DNA of 12,574 nucleotides, from NCBI GenBank assembly GCA_028288385.1, contig JAQBNX010000729.1:1-12574 (forward strand), read 5' to 3'. Positions 7,361 to 12,574 of this stretch are shown one piece after another. The DNA comes from Spirosoma sp. GTDB lineage: Bacteria; Bacteroidota; Bacteroidia; Cytophagales; Spirosomataceae. Position 1 is the stretch's first letter. Every line of letters begins with the position of its first letter. Both the position numbers and the translations under genes were made by a program. The notes beneath the pieces are model-generated. The model was not told where the DNA came from. It searched no databases and was given only the letters and a program-made list of their open reading frames with translations.

Positions 7361-8896
7361 ATGACCGCCCCACGCCCCACCAAGAAGGCGCCCAAGAAAA
7401 ACGCGGCCGTTAAGCCGGGCAAGGCGTCCCCGGACGCCAAGGTGGCGCCATTCGACTGTCTGCGCATCCGTATGTACCGCCTCGGTATCGGCGATTGCTT
7501 CCTGCTCACTCTGCCCGGCGCGGCCGGGACGCCGTTCCATCTGCTTATCGACTGCGGCACCCACACCTCCGAGCGTACCGGGCCAGAAGGGAACCGCGAC
7601 CCGTGGCGCACTGAAGCCGCCGCCGCGGATATTGCGGCCGTCACGAGGGGCCGGCTCAACGCTGTCGTCGGCACGCACGAGCACTGGGATCACCTGTCCG
7701 GCTTCCTCCAGGGCAAGGCGGCTTTCGAACAGTGCGAGGCAGACGCCGTCTGGTGCTCCTGGGCGGAGGATATCGTAAACGAGCCGGTTGCCCGTGAGCT
7801 TCTCGGGCTGCGCAGTAAAGCGCAGGACGCACTGTGGGCCGCGCGCGCGCGGCTGGAAACACCCGATCCAGAGCATATAGCCGAGGCGGTAGCGCTCCGC
7901 GACCGGCTATCGGCGCTGTTCGGCTTCTTCGGCGAAAGCCCTGGCATGGGCGAGCGCGCCCGCGACGCGGCCGTGGCGCTGCTGGCACTCGGCCGCGGGC
8001 GCGTGCGCTACCTGTCGCCCGGCGCGCCGCCCATTGAAGGGCCGGGTGGGGAATGGCGAATCTTCGTGCTTGGGCCGCCGCGCGACCTTTCGCTGCTGCG
8101 CCGCGACCAGCCAAGGCGGCCAGGCGAGGGCTACCCGCTCGCCGGCCTTGCCGCGGCGGAGCGGAACGTCGCGGCCGTGGGAGTGGCCCTGGAGGCGTCG
8201 AACAGCGACCCTCCGTTCAAAACGTCATTCCAGATCCGGCTCGCGGACACGCGCGGTATGGCGTTTTTCCAACGCCGCTACTGGAACAACGCGGCGCCGG
8301 GCGCGGCGCGCGACGAGGAGCCGACACAGGATTTCCGCCGCATCGGTCTTGCCCATCTCGGCTCTGCGGAGGCCTTCGCGCTCAAGCACGACCGACTGAC
8401 TAACAACACCTCGCTTGTGCTCGCGCTGGAGCTCGGGCCGGCGACGGCGCGGGACAACCCGGTGGCGCTGTTCGCAGGCGACGCGCAGATCGGCAATTGG
8501 CTGTCCTGGCGCGATGTAGTGTGGCCAGATTACCACGGGCGACGCGTGAGCGGCGCCGACCTCATCGCTCGCACCGAGATCTACAAGGTGGGCCACCACG
8601 CGAGCCACAACGCCACACTCATGGAGGGCGGGCTGGAGTCAATGCGCCGGCTGCGCTTGGCGCTGGTGACTGTCAGTCAGACCACCGCGACCAAGCTGCA
8701 TTGGGAAAAGTCACTGCCGCGCCACTCTATCCTCAAGCGGCTTGCGGAGATGGTGGGTGAGGCGGTTGTTCGCAGCGACACCGGCATCGAGCGGCGCCCC
8801 GAAGCGGTAGCGCCAACAATTGTGTTGAGCGAGGGAACTGTGCCGGGATTGGAGGACCTCTATGTGGATATAGAACTGCCCATCCCGAAGCCCTAA
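7361..8896 (+). CDS. Stand-alone ComEC-like metallo-beta-lactamase-fold hydrolase (511 aa)
   Basis: ATG 7361 is preceded by GGAGGG at 7345-7350 and lies 5 bases after the protease stop. The frame is open further upstream, but that part overlaps the protease gene. Residues 1-30 are a Lys/Ala/Pro-rich basic tail. The fold starts with LGIGDCFLLTLP (41-52) and LLIDCGTH (61-68). The zinc motif T-H106-E-H108-W-D110-H111 is intact, followed by NNTSLVLALE (348-357), FAGD374 and GHHASHN (411-417). The NxSLVL and HHxSHN signatures are those of the ComEC/Rec2-type MBL branch, but no competence membrane domain is present. Insertion helices (140-210) lengthen the family core. Members hydrolyse phosphodiesters or related esters; the substrate here is unknown. 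It is the last gene of the cassette. MBL proteins also occur beside peptidases in some NTPase-centred conflict systems, but no NTPase is seen here. Confidence 0.85.
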   Translation: MTAPRPTKKAPKKNAAVKPGKASPDAKVAPFDCLRIRMYRLGIGDCFLLTLPGAAGTPFHLLIDCGTHTSERTGPEGNRDPWRTEAAAADIAAVTRGRLNAVVGTHEHWDHLSGFLQGKAAFEQCEADAVWCSWAEDIVNEPVARELLGLRSKAQDALWAARARLETPDPEHIAEAVALRDRLSALFGFFGESPGMGERARDAAVALLALGRGRVRYLSPGAPPIEGPGGEWRIFVLGPPRDLSLLRRDQPRRPGEGYPLAGLAAAERNVAAVGVALEASNSDPPFKTSFQIRLADTRGMAFFQRRYWNNAAPGAARDEEPTQDFRRIGLAHLGSAEAFALKHDRLTNNTSLVLALELGPATARDNPVALFAGDAQIGNWLSWRDVVWPDYHGRRVSGADLIARTEIYKVGHHASHNATLMEGGLESMRRLRLALVTVSQTTATKLHWEKSLPRHSILKRLAEMVGEAVVRSDTGIERRPEAVAPTIVLSEGTVPGLEDLYVDIELPIPKP

Positions 8897-9269
8897 CTTC
8901 TTTGCCGCCGCGCGGCTTGGGCAGATGTTGACTGCGCGACGGTGAGTGTTAGGACGAGAGAGCTTTGGCATATCACTTGGCGGTGCGGTTTGTCCGCTCG
9001 GTTTGGCCACCGGTCCAAAGATATGGGACTTGCTGAGTTTGTGCTTAATTTCGTGTTTGCAGCAGACGCGCTCGAAGATGCGACCTATCCACTGCAAGGC
9101 GGGGCCATCGCGGTACTTCCGCAGGTCGGCGAAGGCTATGCCATTGTCGGTGAGCCCTCGTAGCTTGATCGCTCTCATGATTTTGTGGTGACGGCCTGCG
9201 AACGAACTGCCGAAATTCAGGCACAATGCAAACCTGAATTGATCCAGCACTTGAGATTAAACCAGTTGA
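8897..9269. other. Intergenic stretch after the MBL gene, largely an IS481 remnant
   Basis: The segment holds the end of the protease operon, a decayed minus-strand IS481 transposase piece and the upstream region of the membrane-protein gene. A 10-bp palindrome GCCGCGCGGC (8907-8916) lies 11 bases after the MBL stop. It has no loop and no T-tract, so it is not a convincing terminator. I see no clear promoter for the downstream gene. Confidence 0.5.
8950..9175 (-). pseudogene. Frameshifted IS481-family transposase fragment
   Basis: On the minus strand one frame reads LTDNGIAFADL, then KYRDGP, RIFERVC and KHEIKHKLSKS. This is the part of the DDE core of IS481 transposases around the second catalytic Asp (in TDNG). 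Around 9010 the similarity moves to another frame (W-P-N, then a charged R/K-rich run), matching the W-T-N-G-Q-x-E-R-M-N-R-T motif but degraded; the Glu of the catalytic triad reads as Asp. N- and C-terminal parts and inverted repeats are not visible. It is a dead scar, not a coding gene, although a long open frame crosses it. Confidence 0.65.
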
Positions 9270-11402
9270 ATGGGTCCATTCCGAATGGCAAATTTCATCA
9301 CCGTTCTTACCCTGGCGATTTTGCTGTCCGCAATATCTCTTGGTGTGGCTGCGGCTGTTAGGACTACCATGTCGGTTGTTTCTGACCTCCGTAGTCCAGT
9401 ATCAATTTATCGGGAGAGTGCATTCCAAAAAATTATTATTGTAATTGCTATAACAACACTGCTTTTTGGGGTCGGTCTTGCAACCTTCGACTATCTCAAG
9501 CAATTTAGTGGCACTAATTTTAAATTCACAAGAGAATTAATTGGCCGAATCATGTTATCAGATCTACTGATGGGATCATTTCTAGCAATAATAATGACTC
9601 CCTGGATAATGTTAAATTTTATTATAGTCTCAAAAATTGATAAAGAAACAAAAGACGCGCATGAATCTAGATTCAGATTTCTAAGTATAATACTTGGCTT
9701 CTTATTGGTCGTAGCCGCAGTGTTTCCTTATTTTGACCGTTGGATGAACGGAGCAACAAATATTGAAATTGCAGGCATCGCTAAATTAACGATAGATCGT
9801 TCCAATAGAAATATAGATATGGGTGCGGTATTTACATCTGGATCTACCGTTCCAACATTTCGTGAAGATCCTCGTACTCCCGTACTGGCGGCCGAGCAAA
9901 TTCTCGCATTTTCGCGTCCTTTAGCTACGCTGCGTCACGAAACTGCTCCAAACCGATCTGAAATTATTCGGTCACTTAGAAGCGGCCAAATAACTTATGC
10001 AACTGCACCTACTATTATTCGCGACGTTCTTGCTATAGTATATTTTTCTTTACCAGAAATGAATGCGGCTACAAATGTTAGGCAACAATTTTATGATCAA
10101 TTGGCATTGTGGGGAGATGATCCGTCACGACACGGCGAGTGGGCAGTTTCTCTGGGAGAGCAGTTCAGATTTTTCAGCACTCTTGATCCTGCGCTACGTT
10201 GCATAGCTCAATATGCAACTGACATACATGACTTTAGATTACTCGTTATAGACAATCACTCGGTGATTCGAAATTTTATGGTAATGAATTCGTCAAAATT
10301 GAGATTTGGTTCTAGACCTTCTCTATCAGCGAGACCCGATCGTTTAAGTGTTTCTCTGGATGCAGTGCTCACAAGCGCTAATCAATCTCAAGAATCAATA
10401 TTAGGCTTTGAGTATTCATCGTCGAATAATGAGACGGGAAATATAATTTACAATTTTTGTAACCCTCGTTGGTGGGCAGACGACATAAGATACGTTCTAA
10501 GTGATTTTGACGCATCTCATACTACTACCGCTGATTTTCAGAAAGCTTTAAAAATTACGCCATATGGTGCAATGGCTACTGCGTCATTGTTCACCAGCAT
10601 TGGCGCAATGGAGTCTGGTATTTCGATACTAGCAAGTTGGTTAGATGACGCTGAAATTGCACCTGTCACAAGACAAGTGCAAAATTCACTAGAAGCAAGT
10701 TTCTCAACCTGGATGCAAGTGAGGGCAGTTGCTTCGCTTGACGCTTTAATGAGCACTGAGCGTGGAGTGGAACAAGTGCCTAGTTATCGTCCCTTACTGG
10801 AAGTTGCTACAAAAAATATAGAACGGCTCCGACCTAACATAGGGCGATGGTACGAACGCAATAATTGTGGGGGAGGGCCGACCAGCAATGATATCTATCG
10901 CCAAACCGAAGAAACCATACACCTTTTTTACGCTACAACTCGCGCATCAATAGCTAGAACAATGCAAAATATTACGAGGGGGGATGATCAATTAATTGAT
11001 GAAATAGGGCAATACTCAAATCTACCAGATGATTGTTTTGCGACTATTCCAGCTTGGCGTCAGCAACCAGAATATTGGAAAGGGATGTTTCTTCGTACGC
11101 ACGCTGAAATTTTGCTGCGAAGAGGAATAGAGAATTTGCGTCAAAGCAATGGTGTTAGTTTAGTTGACAGCGATTTAAGCCGAGCAAGGGAAAGTCTTAA
11201 CAAGGCCAAGCCAATGCTGACCCAAGTTGTGGAAGCTGCACGAAATGAGCGTGACCGAGAACTGCGGCCAGACGGACGGCCGAAATTTGGAATAGGGGCG
11301 TTGAACGGCGGTTTGCTTAGTGGAAGCCTTTTGGGCGCCGCCGAGCTTTCGAGGGTGGACGAGCTTTTGACGGTGCTTGAAAGGCTTGCCCCCAAGCGTT
11401 AG
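9270..11402 (+). CDS. Uncharacterised four-helix membrane protein with a large C-terminal domain (710 aa)
   Basis: Starts at ATG 9270 or in frame at ATG 9285; neither has a good ribosome binding site. Hydrophobic segments are seen at about 9-30, 54-73, 95-120 and 136-154. Basic residues in the loops at 31-53 and 121-135 suggest these loops are cytoplasmic. That would put the roughly 555-residue C-terminal part in the periplasm. Its four Cys residues, with none in the membrane part, fit that view, but topology is inference. The C-terminal part is mixed and then helical in its last 120 residues (about 590-710). No catalytic motif or named domain is recognised. The gene is AT-rich, except for its last ~180 bases, and so differs from the GC-rich protease cassette before it. 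Candidates include a surface or signalling protein; I cannot decide. Confidence 0.75.
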   Translation: MGPFRMANFITVLTLAILLSAISLGVAAAVRTTMSVVSDLRSPVSIYRESAFQKIIIVIAITTLLFGVGLATFDYLKQFSGTNFKFTRELIGRIMLSDLLMGSFLAIIMTPWIMLNFIIVSKIDKETKDAHESRFRFLSIILGFLLVVAAVFPYFDRWMNGATNIEIAGIAKLTIDRSNRNIDMGAVFTSGSTVPTFREDPRTPVLAAEQILAFSRPLATLRHETAPNRSEIIRSLRSGQITYATAPTIIRDVLAIVYFSLPEMNAATNVRQQFYDQLALWGDDPSRHGEWAVSLGEQFRFFSTLDPALRCIAQYATDIHDFRLLVIDNHSVIRNFMVMNSSKLRFGSRPSLSARPDRLSVSLDAVLTSANQSQESILGFEYSSSNNETGNIIYNFCNPRWWADDIRYVLSDFDASHTTTADFQKALKITPYGAMATASLFTSIGAMESGISILASWLDDAEIAPVTRQVQNSLEASFSTWMQVRAVASLDALMSTERGVEQVPSYRPLLEVATKNIERLRPNIGRWYERNNCGGGPTSNDIYRQTEETIHLFYATTRASIARTMQNITRGDDQLIDEIGQYSNLPDDCFATIPAWRQQPEYWKGMFLRTHAEILLRRGIENLRQSNGVSLVDSDLSRARESLNKAKPMLTQVVEAARNERDRELRPDGRPKFGIGALNGGLLSGSLLGAAELSRVDELLTVLERLAPKR

Positions 11403-11734
11403 ATTGGTGGTATGGAGGTTGTCATGTCCCGCATCATACCTTTTCTGCTCTGGGCTCTTCCTTTTCTCCTCGCGTTAGGGGCTGAGGCCCGGACGTTTTC
11501 TCCCTGAGATTCCGCCCTCGGAATTAGTTAGGCGTTTCCGCTATAGCCGAGAGCTGGCACGAAGGCCATAACCGGTTTGCTTTGCGCTGTAACTCTATGA
11601 TTTTGGCTGGCTTGGCCGGTTACTACAGCTGCGCGAGGCTATCCCGGCGATGCTAGTGCAGTGACATAGACGGACGATTCACGGCGCTGTTGAGGCATGC
11701 CAAGCTGGGCGAATGGTCCAGGAAGTATGCGTGA
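11403..11734. other. Stretch without a recognised gene after the membrane protein
   Basis: Apart from a 27-codon signal-peptide-like ORF (11424-11507), I see no gene, repeat or RNA in this stretch. It ends where an IS630 transposase pseudogene starts, so part of it may be the element's upstream end. I could not find an inverted repeat to prove this. Confidence 0.4.
11424..11507 (+). CDS. 27-residue signal-peptide-only ORF (truncated gene or small peptide)
   Basis: The ORF starts at ATG 11424, 21 bases after the membrane-protein gene, with GGAGG at 11414-11418 five bases before. The product starts MSRIIPFLLWALPFLLALG, a typical signal peptide with a plausible A-E-A cleavage site, and then stops after R-T-F-S-P. 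If cleaved, only five residues would be left. It is more likely a gene truncated by rearrangement or an in-frame stop next to the IS630 scar than an intact secreted peptide, but the strong ribosome binding site is notable. Confidence 0.4.
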   Translation: MSRIIPFLLWALPFLLALGAEARTFSP

Positions 11735-12202
11735 TTGTTGATGCTGGTGATTGTGCGCGACTGGCGGCGATCGCGGCGGACCGGAACCGCCGGCAAAAGC
11801 ATGTCTAGCGCGCTTTGATTGTCCCGCTGTCTGTCGATCGGCTGCCGGTTGCTGAGGTAGCCCGTCAGGCCGCGGCAAGCCGACCGGCAGTCTGACGTTG
11901 GCAGGGGCGCTACGCCCAGGCTGGTGTGGACGGCCTGCTGCGCGACTGAGGTCTGCCCGGCAGAGCGCCGGTGCCGACCGCAACCGTGGCGAAGGTGTCG
12001 GCGCTCACCTGCTCCGACCCGCGCGGCCAGGCCACCCATTGGACCGGCCAGGCGATGGCCCGAGCCAGCGGCATCAGCCTACGCTCCGTGCAGCGCATCT
12101 GGGACGCGCATCGGTTGCAGCCGCACCGGCTGTAAAGCTTCAAGCGGGCCAATGATCCGGCCTTCGCCGAGAAGGCCGAGGACATCGTCGGCCTGTACAT
12201 GG
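11735..12202 (+). pseudogene. IS630-family transposase pseudogene with four in-frame stops
   Basis: One plus-strand frame reads LAAIAADRNRRQKHV, VAEVARQAAASRPAV, GVDGLLRD, ATHWTGQAMARASGIS, LRSVQRIWDAHRLQPHR and NDPAFAEKAEDIVGLYM. This is the N-terminal helix-turn-helix and the region before the first Asp of IS630 transposases. In-frame stops occur at 11806 (TAG), 11893 (TGA), 11947 (TGA) and 12133 (TAA). The rest of the DDE domain is missing because an IS21 end begins at 12203, right after the V-G-L-Y-M segment. The element is inactive. Its start is approximate. Confidence 0.8.
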
Positions 12203-12207
12203 TGTCA

Positions 12208-12254
12208 ATCGGCGTTGGATTGGAACCCCTTATCGGCGCCCAAAAGGACCCCTT
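12208..12254. repeat. Two terminal repeat units of the IS21 end
   Basis: Both units begin ATCGGCG and end ACCCCTT, with 10 and 9 bases between. They fit the multiple terminal repeats known from IS21-family ends. Confidence 0.5.
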
Positions 12255-12271
12255 GCTGGCGCGCGGTATTA

Positions 12272-12322
12272 GCCCGGGTCGTCCGCCCTGGAGCCGTAGG
12301 CGGAGGGGCGGACGACCCGGGC
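12272..12322. terminator. Perfect 17-bp inverted repeat between istB and the element end
   Basis: Arms GCCCGGGTCGTCCGCCC (12272-12288) and its exact complement (12306-12322) enclose a 17-base loop. The structure sits about 24 bases past the istB stop and inside the IS end, so a terminator or insulator of istB transcription is the simplest role. There is no T-run, so a Rho-independent terminator is not proven. Confidence 0.45.
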
Positions 12323-12345
12323 GGCGCCGTTGCTGCTAGGGGGGG

Positions 12346-12574
12346 TCAGGCGCGGTTCTTGAACCGCCAGCTGTCGTTGCCGGTCTTGATGATGTCGCAG
12401 TGATGCGTCAGCCGATCCAGCAGCGCGGTGGTCATCTTGGCGTCGCTGAACACGCTCGGCCATTCGCCAAAGGCGAGGTTGGTGGTGACGATAACCGAGG
12501 TCTGCTCGTAAAGGCGACTGACCAAATGGAACAGCAACTGCCCGCCGGACTGTGCGAACGGCAGGTAGCCAAAG
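12346..12574 (-). CDS. istB: IS21 helper ATPase IstB, C-terminal part (partial)
   Basis: The frame ends at the TGA complement 12346-12348 and runs off the right edge. The residues seen include FGYLPFAQSGGQLLF (just after the Walker B region), VIVTTNLAFGEW (sensor 1), then VFSDAKMTTALLDRLTHHC and WRFKNRA at the end. This is the conserved C-terminal half of the AAA+ ATPase IstB, which assists the IstA transposase in target selection and strand transfer. No stop or frameshift is seen in this part. The start and the P-loop lie outside the window. Confidence 0.9.
   Translation of the reverse strand, partial: FGYLPFAQSGGQLLFHLVSRLYEQTSVIVTTNLAFGEWPSVFSDAKMTTALLDRLTHHCDIIKTGNDSWRFKNRA

Larger units (their letters stand above)
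12203..12574 (-). mobile_element. End of an IS21-family element inserted into the IS630 pseudogene (partial)
   Basis: A TG-initiated terminal sequence starts at 12203 (TGTCAATCGGCG). Two copies of an ATCGGCG...ACCCCTT unit start at 12208 and 12232, spaced 24 bases. Such multiple terminal repeats are the binding sites for the IS21 transposase. The IstB C-terminus (12346 onward) confirms the family. Only the istB-side end lies in the window; istA and the other end would be beyond the right edge. Confidence 0.75.

Noticed and set aside
8907..8916. GCCGCGCGGC palindrome after the MBL gene as a terminator
   Set aside because: It has no loop, and no T-tract follows; self-complementary GC runs are frequent in such DNA.
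8711..9250. Minus-strand frame of 179 codons overlapping the end of the MBL gene
   Set aside because: Only its middle is IS481-like. The rest is antisense to the MBL gene or frameshifted, so it is recorded as a pseudogene fragment rather than a CDS.
11639..12200. Minus-strand frames across the IS630 region
   Set aside because: They are shadows: the IS630 transposase motifs are on the plus strand in one frame interrupted by stops.

Overview
The window reads as an accessory, mobile-element-rich stretch from a high-GC alphaproteobacterium. The N-terminus of a polynucleotide phosphorylase at the left edge and the IS630, IS481 and IS21 remnants point that way; an Acetobacteraceae/Rhodospirillales-type host is my inference. 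Base composition is mosaic. Positions 1-160 and about 1900-8900 are GC-rich, while about 165-1900 and 9270-11300 are clearly richer in A and T. At least two imports of different origin therefore seem to sit in a GC-rich background.

Left part (1-1555, minus strand): a GTG-started gene for a 390-residue protein with a nucleotidyltransferase-fold signature overlaps a second gene by four bases (ATGA). The second gene begins as a small helical, charged protein of about 76 residues. It then runs in frame, without a stop, into the N-terminal part of PNPase and off the window edge. From 1556 to 2431 there is no convincing gene, only a short remnant of an IS701-like transposase start and a small dyad just before the next operon.

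Central part (2432-8896, plus strand): this is the most interesting block. It is a tight three-gene unit with short gaps and a plausible ribosome binding site for each gene: (1) a lipoprotein with a clear lipobox; (2) a 1196-residue protein that carries a complete subtilisin (S8) catalytic set and, further on, a thermolysin-like zinc peptidase site; (3) a 511-residue stand-alone metallo-beta-lactamase-fold hydrolase of the ComEC-like type. I infer that the three act together in a proteolysis/hydrolase module, possibly for conflict or defence. I know of no named system with exactly this set.

Right part (8897-12574): a decayed IS481 transposase remnant (minus strand) lies before an AT-rich 710-residue protein of unknown family with four predicted membrane segments. 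A 27-residue signal-peptide-only ORF follows it. Next come an IS630 transposase pseudogene with four in-frame stops and, inserted into it at 12203, the end of an IS21 element carrying the C-terminus of IstB.
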